A DNA stretch of 64,000 bases, taken from positions 1-64,000 of the forward strand of contig JAGXKT010000009.1 in the NCBI GenBank assembly GCA_018335035.1. Direction: 5' to 3'. Under the pieces are notes generated by a model. That model ran no database searches, was not told the DNA's origin, and saw only the letters and a list, made by a program, of their open reading frames with translations. This stretch comes from Phycisphaerae bacterium. GTDB lineage: Bacteria > Planctomycetota > Phycisphaerae > SM23-33. This document shows, in pieces, positions 1 to 8,416 of this stretch. Numbering within the stretch: position 1 is the first letter of the stretch; each line of letters starts with the position of its first letter. The position numbers were made by a program, and so were the translations under genes.

Positions 1-490
1 ACACGTGGCGGATGCGGTTGACCTGCTTGTTGACGTACGGCCGGCACCAGCCGCCGTCGATCATGTGTTGGCGGATGGCCTTCAGCGCCCGCGGGCCGAA
101 CTCGGCAGCCGGCGTGGCGCCGTAGAGCTCCCTGAGCGGGCGCAACGCGAGGCGGAACTGCTCGAGCTCCTTGTTGCGCCCGTCGGTTTCGGTGCGGTAG
201 TACCGCTCGGCGTGGGCCCAGAAGTGCCCGATGACCTCCTTGACGGTGATGACGTTTGGCGCTTCGGGCAACTGGCGTCCCGCGGCGAGCCACTCGGCGA
301 CGGCCTGGTGGTAGCGCTGCTCTGTGCCGGGATCGTCGGGCTTGCCGCAGTAGATGGCCCGGCCGGACAGGACGACGTACATCTGCCCGCTGGCCTTGTG
401 GTAACGCAAGGAAGGCACGCCGCGGCCTTTTTTGCCCTGAGCCGTTGCGTGCCTTCTGGTCCGGTGCCGCTGCTTCGTGATTTCGGTCAT
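1..490 (-). CDS. Tyrosine-type site-specific integrase, N-terminal part (cut by window edge)
   Basis: The reading frame opens with ATG at 490 and runs off the left edge without a stop, giving the first 163 residues. Residues about 25-75 have the pattern SLRYHKASGQMYV..GRAIYCGKPDD..YHQAVAEWLAAGR, which is typical of planctomycete phage-type integrases. The rest looks like the helical SAM-like core-binding domain (residues about 80-163). The catalytic domain with the R-H-R-Y residues would lie outside the window, so activity cannot be judged. The gene starts 107 bp downstream of the 3' end of tRNA-fMet and points away from it, which is the usual arrangement for an element integrated at a tRNA gene. 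Confidence 0.85.
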   Translation of the reverse strand, partial: MTEITKQRHRTRRHATAQGKKGRGVPSLRYHKASGQMYVVLSGRAIYCGKPDDPGTEQRYHQAVAEWLAAGRQLPEAPNVITVKEVIGHFWAHAERYYRTETDGRNKELEQFRLALRPLRELYGATPAAEFGPRALKAIRQHMIDGGWCRPYVNKQVNRIRHV

Positions 491-507
491 GGCCGTACTC
501 CGTACTG

Positions 508-523
508 GCGAGTATGTACTCGC
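508..523. repeat. Perfect palindrome upstream of integrase start
   Basis: GCGAGTA-TG-TACTCGC is a perfect 7-bp inverted repeat with a 2-bp centre. It ends 18 bp before the integrase start codon, overlapping where its promoter would lie. A binding site for a dimeric repressor or excisionase-like protein is an inference from symmetry and position only. Confidence 0.5.
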
Positions 524-563
524 TTTCCACGGGTTACGGCCGCTCCGTCCCGCCGGGACGGTC

Positions 564-596
564 TTCGTAACTCACGAAGTCAGCCAAACTTACGAA
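564..596. repeat. Short repeats beside the tRNA-fMet 3' end, possible integrase arm sites
   Basis: On the minus strand TTCGTAAGT (596-588) and TTCGTGAGT (578-570) are near-identical 9-mers 18 bp apart. A third copy, TTCGTAACT, lies on the plus strand at 564-572. They sit between the tRNA 3' end and the integrase start, where integrase arm-type sites or an attachment site would be expected. The function is inferred. Confidence 0.4.
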
Positions 597-597
597 T

Positions 598-671
<74 letters not shown>

Positions 672-689
672 ATGTCGTTTCTACCGCTC

Positions 690-718
690 ATCGTAGTCAT
701 CGCGACACGGGCTGTCAA
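690..718 (-). promoter_or_regulatory. Sigma-70-type promoter of tRNA-fMet
   Basis: On the minus strand TTGACA (718-713) is followed after 17 bp by TACGAT (695-690). The start would fall about 12 bp before the mature tRNA 5' end. Confidence 0.7.
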
Positions 719-822
719 GACCCTCATGCGGCAAATCCGTCGGCCGTTGGTTTCTATCGGCATTATGCTGTGCGGAGAGCCGCGGCTTTTTGCGGCAGCG
801 CGGTCGGATGCCTCCTGTCAGC

Positions 823-868
823 GATTGACCCCCAAGGCTTGCGTGGATTGATCCCCAGGGCTTGCGTG
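823..868. repeat. Tandem duplication of 23 bp
   Basis: Positions 823-845 and 846-868 are back-to-back copies of a 23-bp unit (GATTGAYCCCCARGGCTTGC then GTG) differing at two bases. They lie in the noncoding stretch between tRNA-fMet and the phosphofructokinase gene. The rest of 719-1053 holds no gene that I can support. Confidence 0.8.
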
Positions 869-1053
869 CGCCCGCATGGGTGCCTGCAAGGGACGCTCTG
901 CATGTGTCGCCGCATGGGGGGGCGGGCAAGAAAGCGGCCCATGGTGGATTGCCTCTTGTCGGCGCCGGGTGCGATGTGTACCCTCTCTGGCCCAACGGAC
1001 AGGCGCGCCCGGCCGGCAGCGGCCGGCACGGAACATCCCTCAGGAGCAAGCGA

Positions 1054-2274
1054 ATGGCTTCCATAGCAAAAGGCAACGCGGTCATCGGACAATCCGGCGG
1101 TCCGACCGTCGTGATCAATGAGTCGCTGGTCGGCGCGATCGAGCGGATGCGCGGCGTCAAGTCGATCCCGAAGATTCTCGGCGCTCATCACGGCGTCCGC
1201 GGCATCGTCAATGAGGATTTCGTGGACCTGGCGAAGGTCAACAAGACAACGTTGGAGGCGGTGGCGGTCACGCCGGCGGCAGCACTGGGCTCCAGCCGCG
1301 ACAAGCCCGACGAGGCCTACTGCGAAAAGATCTTTCGCGTGTTCGAGAAGCACAACGTGCGGTACTTCTTTTACATCGGCGGCAACGACTCGGCCGACAC
1401 GGCGCGGATCGTCAACGAGATGGCCGAGGAGGCCGACTACGAGCTGCGCGTCTTCCACATCCCCAAGACGATCGACAACGACCTGCGCGTGACGGATCAC
1501 TGCCCCGGGTACGGCTCGGCGGCGCGGTTCGTGGCCGCGGCGTTCATGGGCGACGACCGCGACTCGGCGTCGCTTCCGGGCATCAAGATCAACGTGGTGA
1601 TGGGGCGGCACGCCGGCTGGCTGACGGCAGCGGCGGCGCTGGGTCGGCAGGACCGCAGCGACGGCCCGCACCTGGTGTACGTGCCGGAGATTCCCTTCGA
1701 GACGGACACATTCCTCGACGACGTGCGACGGGTGTACGGGCGCCACGGGCGGTGCCAGATCGCCGTCTCCGAGGGCATCAGCGACGAGACGGGCACGCCG
1801 GTGACGGTGGCGCTGGCCGAGAAGCTCGGGCACCGGGTGGAGCGCGACAGCCACGGCAACCCGCAGCTTTCCGGCAGCGGGGCGCTGGGCGATTTCCTGT
1901 CCGACTATCTCAAGCAGAATCTCAAGAAGCGTTACGAGACACTTCGCGTCCGGTCGGACACGTTCGGGTACCTCCAGCGGAGCTTCCCGGGCTTCGCCTC
2001 GCCGGTGGATCAGGACGAGGCACGCAACTGCGGGCGCAAGGCCGCCGAACTGGCGCTGGGCGGCGACACGGACGGGTCGGTGGTGATCCGGCGGGCCAAG
2101 ACCGGCAAGTACAAGGCGACCTACGAGCGCGCCGAGCTGTGCGACGTAGCGAGAGAGACCAAGGACCTGCCGCGGAGCTACATGAACCGGGACGGGAACA
2201 ACGTGACGAAGAAGTTCCGGGACTATGCGATGCCGCTGGTGGGTGAGTTGCCGACGATCGGCAAGCTGGTCTAA
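1054..2274 (+). CDS. pfp: Pyrophosphate-type 6-phosphofructokinase
   Basis: The 406-residue protein phosphorylates fructose 6-phosphate to the 1,6-bisphosphate in glycolysis, probably using pyrophosphate reversibly. It begins with the phosphofructokinase loop (IGQSGGPTVVINESL), then GGNDSADTA near residue 109 and PKTIDNDL near 137, then MGRHAGWLTAAAAL near 184. The Asp replacing the ATP-enzyme glycine in GGND and the Lys in PKTIDND are the residues that mark pyrophosphate-using members. The ATG at 1054 was chosen because AGGAG lies just before it and the protein family starts here. Substrate choice is inferred from motifs. The gene overlaps the convergent radical SAM gene by 4 bp. Confidence 0.93.
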   Translation: MASIAKGNAVIGQSGGPTVVINESLVGAIERMRGVKSIPKILGAHHGVRGIVNEDFVDLAKVNKTTLEAVAVTPAAALGSSRDKPDEAYCEKIFRVFEKHNVRYFFYIGGNDSADTARIVNEMAEEADYELRVFHIPKTIDNDLRVTDHCPGYGSAARFVAAAFMGDDRDSASLPGIKINVVMGRHAGWLTAAAALGRQDRSDGPHLVYVPEIPFETDTFLDDVRRVYGRHGRCQIAVSEGISDETGTPVTVALAEKLGHRVERDSHGNPQLSGSGALGDFLSDYLKQNLKKRYETLRVRSDTFGYLQRSFPGFASPVDQDEARNCGRKAAELALGGDTDGSVVIRRAKTGKYKATYERAELCDVARETKDLPRSYMNRDGNNVTKKFRDYAMPLVGELPTIGKLV

Positions 2275-3731
2275 GCCCGTTTTGGGGCGTGCTCCTGGCC
2301 GCCGGCGTTTCGAGGGGCCTCGTCGGAAAGCGTTTCCCGCTCACTGGTCTCGTGTTTGAGGATGGGGTCGCCGTCGATGTAGCGCTGCCAGTGACTCATG
2401 GACTCGAGCATCTTGTGCCCGCGCCGGCAGTCCTCGATGCTCAGCTTGCCTTCGCGGACGAGGTCGAAGTAGGGCCCGAGATCGGTCTGGCGGTACAGCG
2501 CGGCGAAGTGCTTGTAGAATTCCTCGCGCGGCAGGCGGGTGGGCGTGACGGCGTGCAGCGTGTCGTAGCTGGTGTAGTCGTCGGTCAGAAGCTCGTCGCG
2601 GCGTTCGCGGAATAGTTGCGTGCCGACCAGCGGCGTGAGCACCGTGAACTGCGTGTGCGTGATTTCCTTGGCGTTGACGTAGTCGCGCAGCCGCTTGAAA
2701 TCATCGGCCGTCCATTGCGGGTCCACGATGAACGCTCCCCAGATGATCACACCGTTGGCCTTGAGGATGCGGATGGCCTCGTCGTTGACGCTCAAGCTGT
2801 TACGCTTATTGACGCTGCTGAGGGCCTCCTCGGTGGCGCCTTCGAGACCGGCGAGGACGGCGTAGAGGCCGGCGTTGACCCACTTCTCCACGAGCTCCGG
2901 ATGCCGTGCGATTGAGTCTGTGCGGGCCTCCATGGAGAAACTGAGATCGAATCCCTCGGCCTCGATGCGGTCGACAATCTCGCTCTCACGCCGGTGATTC
3001 ATCAGGAAGTTGTCGTCCACGAACGTTACGTGGTGCGTGTCCACCGCGCGAAGCTCATCAACGACGCGGGCCGCCGACATCTGGCGCGTCATGCCGGCAT
3101 AGAATTCGTGCACGCTGCAGAAATTGCAGCGAAAGGGGCACCCGCGACTCGTGGCGACCGACGAGTCCGGCCGGTCGAACAGAAAGAAGTACTCGTGGCG
3201 ATACTCGGCCGTCAGGTCGCGCCGCGGAAGGGGCAGTTCGTCCATCGTCCGATCCGGGTGCATGTGCCGTTCGTTGGCGACGAAGCGCCCGTCGGCGTCG
3301 CGCCAGATAACGTTCGGCACGCCCGAGAGCGCCCGGCCGGCCTCGATGGCGGCGACCACGTCGCAAAAGGCGAATTCGCCTTCGCCCATGACGATGGCAT
3401 CAACCTCGGGGCGGTAGAAGTCCTGGGGTAGGAGCGTGCAGTGATGCCCGCCGACGACGGTGAATACGTCGGCCGAGAACTGCCTGACGGCCTGGAGGAT
3501 ATCCTGTGCGGCGTAGACCTCCGTGGTCAGGGCAGTGACCGCGACGAGGTCCGGCTCGAAGTCGGTCAGGGCTTTGGGCAGATCCGCGTCGACGCGCATG
3601 TCAAGAATGCGAACATCATGGTCCGGGATGCAGGCGGCCAGCATCTCCAACGCCAGCGGCTCGGGCATCGCCGCCAGACGGAAGCCGAACCCGTCCCGCA
3701 GATAGTCGGGTTGAACTAGCAGCACGCGCAT
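2271..3731 (-). CDS. B12-binding-domain radical SAM protein, HpnR-like
   Basis: The protein has 486 residues. An N-terminal cobalamin-binding Rossmann domain (residues 1-130; MRVLLVQPDY, VTALTTEVYAAQ, VVGGHHCTLLP) precedes a radical SAM barrel with the 4Fe-4S motif CPFRCNFC near residues 198-205. The stretch RGCPFRCNFCSVHEFY resembles hopanoid C-3 methylase HpnR and related class B methyltransferases. The C-terminal quarter is helical and variable. The ATG at 3731 follows GGAG by 6 bp and is preferred to an in-frame TTG two codons upstream. It probably methylates an unactivated carbon of a lipid or cofactor, but no hopanoid genes are nearby, so the substrate is open. No B12 riboswitch was seen upstream. 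Confidence 0.88.
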   Translation of the reverse strand: MRVLLVQPDYLRDGFGFRLAAMPEPLALEMLAACIPDHDVRILDMRVDADLPKALTDFEPDLVAVTALTTEVYAAQDILQAVRQFSADVFTVVGGHHCTLLPQDFYRPEVDAIVMGEGEFAFCDVVAAIEAGRALSGVPNVIWRDADGRFVANERHMHPDRTMDELPLPRRDLTAEYRHEYFFLFDRPDSSVATSRGCPFRCNFCSVHEFYAGMTRQMSAARVVDELRAVDTHHVTFVDDNFLMNHRRESEIVDRIEAEGFDLSFSMEARTDSIARHPELVEKWVNAGLYAVLAGLEGATEEALSSVNKRNSLSVNDEAIRILKANGVIIWGAFIVDPQWTADDFKRLRDYVNAKEITHTQFTVLTPLVGTQLFRERRDELLTDDYTSYDTLHAVTPTRLPREEFYKHFAALYRQTDLGPYFDLVREGKLSIEDCRRGHKMLESMSHWQRYIDGDPILKHETSERETLSDEAPRNAGGQEHAPKRA

Positions 3732-4242
3732 GGGCAACTCCGGCTTGAAGCGGCCGTAGCGATCGGCAGCTTGCTCGGGTGATGTGCTTGTCTAGGGCTG
3801 TGCACGGGGCCTATCGCCAGTGTCTCTCGCTCTCGGTGTTGGCACGGTGGTGTGGCCCGCCGGGCGCGATCGTCGTCCGGCGTGGCGACGAATGCGAAGC
3901 CGCGTGGGCGTCCGCTTTAACGATGCAGCGGCAGGGACACCATCACGCTCGCTGCGTTCGGCGAAAACCCCGCTGCACATTTCGACCTCAGCGCGGTGGC
4001 TTCGGGGCTTCCACGTAGATTCTTAGTCGGGCATAGTTTTGTCGCGCCACGGGGCCACGCCGAACGCCGCAAGACGGTTTGCTACGCCGCGTGCTCACAC
4101 ACACCGACAGGGCATCATAGCGACTCACTGCAAGGTGTACAAGCGGCATTCGTGCGCATCGCCCGGTAGTCGTATGGAAAGGCGAGCCGCCAACGAGTAT
4201 GCTGGGCGGCATCAGGGCTCGCGGATAACAGGGAGATCGACG
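3732..4242. other. Intergenic region, no feature recognised
   Basis: About 510 bp between the divergent radical SAM gene and the secreted protein at 4243. Short open frames exist but have no ribosome binding site and no recognisable sequence. I searched by eye for a cobalamin box and saw none. Promoters for both flanking genes should lie here but none is clear. Confidence 0.6.
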
Positions 4243-5631
4243 ATGGTGCCTCGAATCGTGGCAGTGTGCCTGATTGTCGTCGCCTCGATTGCAAGGGCTG
4301 AGCCGCCCGAAGAGCAGTCGATAGGCATCGTGTTCGTCAACGGCGACCACGTGCAAGCCAAGCTTCACGAGATCCGTGACGGGCGGATGCAGTTCTCGCT
4401 GGCCATGGCGCCCGAGCAGCGACTGCAGGCCGACGTCAAGCAGGTCGAGCGGCTGACGACGGCAGGGGACTCTGAGCCGCCGAAGAAGCGGGCGCGGCTG
4501 TCCCTTCAGACGGGCACGGAGTTGTACGGCGTCCTGAAGGGGTTCAGGGACGGTGCGATGTCCTTCGAAGCGGACGGGCTCGGCGTCGTCCGCGCACCGC
4601 TGGAGATGATCAGCGCCTACGAACGCAGCAGCGACGTCCCGCTACCGGACAGCGTGGACCTGTCCAAGCAGACGGTGGTGACGCAGTCCGGCGATGCCCT
4701 TGTCGGACGCCTGGCCCCGTCCGGAGAGGCGGCGATCGAAGTCCGAGGCGACGCAACGCTGACGGTCTCGATCGATGAGATCGCGGCCGTGTACTCTCCC
4801 AGTTCCGTTCCGACGACGCGTCCGGCGACGCGCGACGCCGGGCGGTATGCCGTTGTTCGCACGAGCAACGGGCAGATTCTCGCTGGCCGGGACCTCGCGA
4901 TCGCGGACAAGGCGTTGTCGCTTGATTTGAGCAAAGTCGGGAGCGTCAGCGTTCCGCTGGCACGGCTGTGCGAGGTTCAATGGATGCCGGGGCCGATGAC
5001 GATGGGGCGGGGCCATCTGCGACGCGTATTGGTCTGGGGCAGCTGGGCCGATCGCGACGAAGAACTGAAGCGGACGATTGCGGCGCTGAAAGCGACGTTG
5101 CCCGGCTGGACCATCGAGAAGGACGTGTCGAAAGATTTCACGGGGGCATTCGAGCAACGCCTGTCGCGCTGCCGGGCGCTTGTCATTGCTGAGCAGGAGC
5201 AGTGGGGAGGCGCAGAGCGCGTCGAACTCGGGCGTCAACTCAAGCCGATCGTACGCCGCTTCCTGTACGGCGGCGGGAACGTCGTGCTTCTGGGCATGCA
5301 GCAGCGCGAACGGCGCTTCTGTGTCGCGGCGAACCTGCTGGATTACAAGAAGGTCGCCAGCGGCGACGGCGTGGAGACGCACTTCACGGAGGCCGGGGCG
5401 CGCCTGGCCCGGAAGGTGGGGGAGAGCTTCTCGAGCACGAACTCAACGATGCGCTACCACGTGGGCGATGAGATCGAGGCGCAGCAGTGGGCCGTGCCTG
5501 CGGACCAGAAATCGGCCGCCATCATCGGGCGACGTGTCGGCCGCGGGTGGGTCATCTTGATGGGGATGGACTTCTACGCCGCTAACGACAGGACGCGCCA
5601 GATCCTGGCCAATGCGGCAGCGCTGCGCTAG
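4243..5631 (+). CDS. Secreted protein with LSm-like repeats and a GATase-like C-terminal domain
   Basis: The 462-residue protein starts with a signal peptide (MVPRIVAVCLIVVASIARA). Residues about 20-250 hold three or four short beta-rich units of the form xGDxVxGxLxxxxxxxLxFxxxxxxxVxxPLxxI (FVNGDHVQAKL, LQTGTELYGVLKG, TQSGDALVGRL, TSNGQILAGRD), resembling LSm/SH3-like barrels. Residues about 265-462 (RRVLVWGSWADRDEELKRTI ... RGWVILMGMDFYAAND) look like a class I glutamine-amidotransferase-like fold of the ThuA/DUF4159 sort without a visible catalytic cysteine. The start follows GGGAG. It is a planctomycete-type envelope protein; the role is unknown. Confidence 0.75.
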   Translation: MVPRIVAVCLIVVASIARAEPPEEQSIGIVFVNGDHVQAKLHEIRDGRMQFSLAMAPEQRLQADVKQVERLTTAGDSEPPKKRARLSLQTGTELYGVLKGFRDGAMSFEADGLGVVRAPLEMISAYERSSDVPLPDSVDLSKQTVVTQSGDALVGRLAPSGEAAIEVRGDATLTVSIDEIAAVYSPSSVPTTRPATRDAGRYAVVRTSNGQILAGRDLAIADKALSLDLSKVGSVSVPLARLCEVQWMPGPMTMGRGHLRRVLVWGSWADRDEELKRTIAALKATLPGWTIEKDVSKDFTGAFEQRLSRCRALVIAEQEQWGGAERVELGRQLKPIVRRFLYGGGNVVLLGMQQRERRFCVAANLLDYKKVASGDGVETHFTEAGARLARKVGESFSSTNSTMRYHVGDEIEAQQWAVPADQKSAAIIGRRVGRGWVILMGMDFYAANDRTRQILANAAALR

Positions 5632-5709
5632 GCCCGTCCCTCCGGCGGATTGCGGTGGATTACCGTCGCCGCAGACGGCGAGCGATGCCAAATTCGTGCG
5701 CATTGACGG

Positions 5710-5738
5710 TTGACGAACGGCGTCGGGCCGGCTACAAT
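5710..5738 (+). promoter_or_regulatory. Strong sigma-70-type promoter of the small RNA
   Basis: TTGACG (5710-5715) and TACAAT (5733-5738) are separated by exactly 17 bp. A second TTGACG at 5703-5708 has no correctly spaced partner. Transcription should start near 5745. No open frame follows in this direction before the terminator at 5940. Confidence 0.75.
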
Positions 5739-5744
5739 AATGGA

Positions 5745-5940
5745 TGAGGGTGGGGTGTCGGCGACGAACTGCCGGGCACCCCGAGGTTCATCGCTCTTTG
5801 CCTGATGTTGACGTGGTGCCCAGCATGAAGGAGACGGGCACCGGAAGGATGCAGCGGAGCCGCATGCGAGGGTCAAGACCGGCCTGCCGCCGCAGGGCGC
5901 CCGGAGGGTGGCGCAGCGGCCGGCAGAACGGTCTTTTTTT
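5745..5940 (+). ncRNA. Unassigned structured small RNA, about 195 nt
   Basis: This stretch has a consensus promoter in front, a strong intrinsic terminator at its end, no convincing reading frame and several stems. GGGGTG and CACCCC close the first hairpin (about 5750-5781), with ATGA/TCAT pairing outside it. GGTGCCC (5815-5821) pairs with GGGCACC (5836-5842). The following motif CCGGAAGGATGCAGC is close to the CCGGAAGGAAGCAGC apical motif of bacterial signal recognition particle RNA, but the expected 5' partner (GGTCAGG) is not matched and the layout differs. It could be a divergent SRP RNA, a 6S-like RNA or a lineage-specific RNA. The identity is open; its existence as a transcript is well supported. 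Confidence 0.65.
5875..5940 (+). terminator. Rho-independent terminator of the small RNA
   Basis: AAGACCG (5875-5881) pairs with CGGTCTT (5929-5935), and CTGCC (5884-5888) with GGCAG (5922-5926), with further GC-rich pairing inside. A run of seven T follows (5934-5940). Confidence 0.85.
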
Positions 5941-5976
5941 GTGCGCGCCGCGCGGGGCGCGAGGTTCCGGCCTCGT

Positions 5977-6852
5977 CTATTGCACTTGCGTGTACCAAGC
6001 GATGATCGTAACAGCATTGAACAGGGTGTGAATGCCGATAGGGGCGATCAAGCGGCCGGTCCGTTCGTAGTTGTAGCCCAGCGCGATGCCCAGCGCGAAC
6101 AGGGCCGGCACATGGTGGGGCGTCGCAACGTGCACGGACGCGAAGCAGGCGGAGGTGCCGATCAGCGCCGCCCAGGGGCGGCCCGTATACCGGCGGAGCA
6201 TGGACTGCACGAGCCCTCGGAAGAACAGCTCCTCCGCCAGCGGCGCCAGACCGATCACAGAGACGACGATCAGCACGTGCCAGGCGGGGCCGAGCTCGCG
6301 CATGGCCGTCAGGGCCGGATGGGGGTGGACCCAATCGGCGGGCATCAGCCGGCGCGTCAGGTCCGCCAGGCCGAGGCAGATGGGGAAAACCACGAGATAG
6401 CCCACGACGGTGCGGACGGCATCCCACGGCCAGTGGCGTAGCGACAGGCCCATACCCCGGATCAGGCCGTTGCGAAACGTGGTCGCCGCGACGAGCAGGG
6501 CGGCGCCGATCCAGACCGCCTGGCCGAGGGGGCCTGCGACCATCCGGGCGCGGATGGTCTCGAGAGCGGCGTGTTGAATGAGAATTTCGTAGGCGGCCCG
6601 GCCGGCGAGAAGCCAGGCGAGGAACACACCGAACACATGAAGCGGATGGATTGTATTGGCCCGTCCGGGTGATTGAACCAGCAGCAGTTTTCGCGGATGG
6701 GCGATGCGGCGGATGATCCAGAAGACGATCACGCAGAGCCCCAGGGCCAGCAGCACCATCTGAAACGGCGCGAGAAGGTCACCGTCGGCTTGGGGACGGG
6801 TCGTGGATTGTGCCAGTACGTAAGGACCGGCTATAGACAAAGCGTTTGACAT
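5977..6852 (-). CDS. CPBP-family intramembrane metalloprotease
   Basis: The 291-residue integral membrane protein has about eight hydrophobic segments. It carries the CPBP (CAAX protease and bacteriocin-processing) motifs in order: EELFFRG (EExxxR) near residue 205, FASVHVA near 240, and GIHTLFNAV (HxxxN) near 275. These supply the glutamate and histidine metal ligands of the Rce1-type active site. The start at 6852 is chosen because frames further upstream would overlap trpC; the two genes are divergent with only 60 bp between start codons and must share a promoter region. The substrate is unknown. Confidence 0.88.
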   Translation of the reverse strand: MSNALSIAGPYVLAQSTTRPQADGDLLAPFQMVLLALGLCVIVFWIIRRIAHPRKLLLVQSPGRANTIHPLHVFGVFLAWLLAGRAAYEILIQHAALETIRARMVAGPLGQAVWIGAALLVAATTFRNGLIRGMGLSLRHWPWDAVRTVVGYLVVFPICLGLADLTRRLMPADWVHPHPALTAMRELGPAWHVLIVVSVIGLAPLAEELFFRGLVQSMLRRYTGRPWAALIGTSACFASVHVATPHHVPALFALGIALGYNYERTGRLIAPIGIHTLFNAVTIIAWYTQVQ

Positions 6853-6912
6853 CGCTCGGCTCGTGAAGCTAACGTGACCGGACCGCCGGTCACCGTCCGG
6901 AGGACCCCGCAC

Positions 6913-7728
6913 GTGCCGCCGACTATATTGGACACCATTCTCGAAACCAAGCGCGAAGAAGTCGCCCGGCTTCGCGATCGGATCGACGAGGGTCGGCTCC
7001 GGCGACAGGTCGCCGACGCGCCGGCGCCGCGCAATTTCTACGCCGCGATGACCGCTCGTTCGCGAGGCGAATTGAACCTCATCGCCGAGATCAAGCGGGC
7101 CTCGCCGTCGGCGGGCGTGATTCGTGAACGCTTCGATCCCGTCGACCTGGCCCGCCGCTGCGAAGCCGGCGGCGCGAATGCGATCAGCGTCTTGACCGAT
7201 CAGACGTACTTCAAGGGACACCTCGACTATCTCGCCGCCGTCAAGGGTTGCGTGGCGCTGCCGGTCCTTCGCAAGGACTTCATCATCGATCCGATCCAGG
7301 TCTACGAGAGCCGCGCCGCCGGGGCCGACGCGATTCTGCTGATCGCCGCTGCGCTGCCCGTCGGGGTGCTGACGGACCTGATGATCCTAGCGGCGGAACT
7401 GAAGATGACCTCGCTGGTGGAGGTACACGACGCCGATGAGTTGCTGACCGTCCGCTCCATGGTGGGTTTTCCGCATCGCCGGCGTGCGCTTCTGGGCATC
7501 AACAATCGCGACTTGGCGAGTTTCGAGGTCGACATAGCCACGACGCTACGGCTGGCGGAGCTGGCCGAGCCGGCGGCCCCAATTATCAGCGAGTCCGGCA
7601 TCCGAACGCGCGACGACGTCCGTACGCTGCGCCGCGCCGGCGTCAGCGGCATCCTCGTCGGTGAGACGATAATGCGCTGCGGCGATATTGCCGGGGGGAT
7701 CGAGGCATTGGTGGGCCCGGCGCGGTGA
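6913..7728 (+). CDS. trpC: Indole-3-glycerol phosphate synthase
   Basis: The 271-residue TIM-barrel enzyme closes the ring of carboxyphenylaminodeoxyribulose phosphate in tryptophan synthesis. Diagnostic segments are all present: AEIKRASPSAGVIR, VLTDQTYFKGHLDYL, PVLRKDFIIDPIQVYESRA, LVEVHDADEL, LLGINNRDL and ISESGIRTRDDV, with the phosphate-binding GILVGETIMR at the end. The GTG at 6913 is preferred because GGAGG lies 9 bp before it and the protein then begins PPTILDTILETKREEV as in the family; another GTG lies 13 codons upstream at 6874. No other trp gene is adjacent. Confidence 0.95.
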   Translation: MPPTILDTILETKREEVARLRDRIDEGRLRRQVADAPAPRNFYAAMTARSRGELNLIAEIKRASPSAGVIRERFDPVDLARRCEAGGANAISVLTDQTYFKGHLDYLAAVKGCVALPVLRKDFIIDPIQVYESRAAGADAILLIAAALPVGVLTDLMILAAELKMTSLVEVHDADELLTVRSMVGFPHRRRALLGINNRDLASFEVDIATTLRLAELAEPAAPIISESGIRTRDDVRTLRRAGVSGILVGETIMRCGDIAGGIEALVGPAR

Positions 7729-7791
7729 CGGAGGGGGGCGGCGAGCGCGTGTGACCGGCCTCGCGAGGCCGCTGCGCCACGGCCGCGACGG

Positions 7792-8208
7792 TCACAGAAG
7801 TTTCAGCAGTAGAACCACCAGCCCGCAGCCCAGAAGAATCGCCGCCACGACCAGTACAACGACCGGCGTCAGGCGCCGGCGTGAGGGAGGCATTGAGGGC
7901 GTGCTGGGCTGCGCCGCGTCTCCGTCCGGCTTGGGGCGTCGCGGCGTGGCATCGCTGTCCTCCGGGTTTACGCCGGCCAGCGCGCCCTGGGACGGCAGGA
8001 CGTGGGTGTCCTCGTTTTGCCCGGGCTCCTCGCCCAGGTCCATTTCGTCGGTGTCGTTTGACAGCTCCGTCGGCGGGGGCGGCACGCCGGGCGACGCGGG
8101 CGGGATGTCGATTACCGCGCGACAGGATGGACACCGCCCGCGGCGCCCTGCGTAATTATCGGGCACACGCACCCTGCAACCGCACTGCTCGCAACAAAAC
8201 TGAATCAT
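7792..8208 (-). CDS. Zinc-ribbon protein with C-terminal membrane anchor
   Basis: The 138-residue protein has an N-terminal zinc ribbon (CCEQCGCRVRVP then GRCPSCRAV; CxxC pairs near residues 6-9 and 26-29). A long low-complexity acidic and proline-rich linker follows, and a single C-terminal hydrophobic helix (PVVVLVVAAILLGCGLVVLL) ends the protein. This tail-anchored arrangement is frequent in planctomycetes, where such ribbons head many uncharacterised proteins. The ATG at 8208 places the ribbon at the N terminus; longer starts add a basic, non-conserved stretch. The role is unknown. Confidence 0.75.
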   Translation of the reverse strand: MIQFCCEQCGCRVRVPDNYAGRRGRCPSCRAVIDIPPASPGVPPPPTELSNDTDEMDLGEEPGQNEDTHVLPSQGALAGVNPEDSDATPRRPKPDGDAAQPSTPSMPPSRRRLTPVVVLVVAAILLGCGLVVLLLKLL

Positions 8209-8366
8209 CCCGATCGCCGCACTGTGATCCGTATCCGCGAGGGCTCGGCGGCACCGAGGTCCGCCGCGACCGCTCACACGCGTCCACTGTAGGATGCTAC
8301 GCGCCCGGCGACAAGGTAAAAGCCCCGTGAGCCGACCGCCCGACCGGACGGGCCGGTGGTTTTGCC

Positions 8367-8393
8367 TTGTCAGCCGCAGGTGTGCGGTATAAT
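8367..8393 (+). promoter_or_regulatory. Probable promoter of mutS2
   Basis: TATAAT at 8388-8393 is preceded 15 bp upstream by TTGTCA (8367-8372). The implied leader to the GTG start at 8417 is under 20 nt. Confidence 0.5.
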
Positions 8394-8416
8394 CCCTTTC
8401 AGGCCGAGTCGCGCAG

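Noticed and set aside
3732-4242. Cobalamin riboswitch upstream of the radical SAM gene
   Set aside because: I looked for the B12-box core and the GCCACTG motif on the minus strand and found only a partial match (GACACTGGC).
5836-5860. Firm call of SRP RNA (ffs)
   Set aside because: The CCGGAAGG..GCAGC motif is close, but the matching 5' strand is not, and the RNA is about twice the usual length. Kept as an open possibility.
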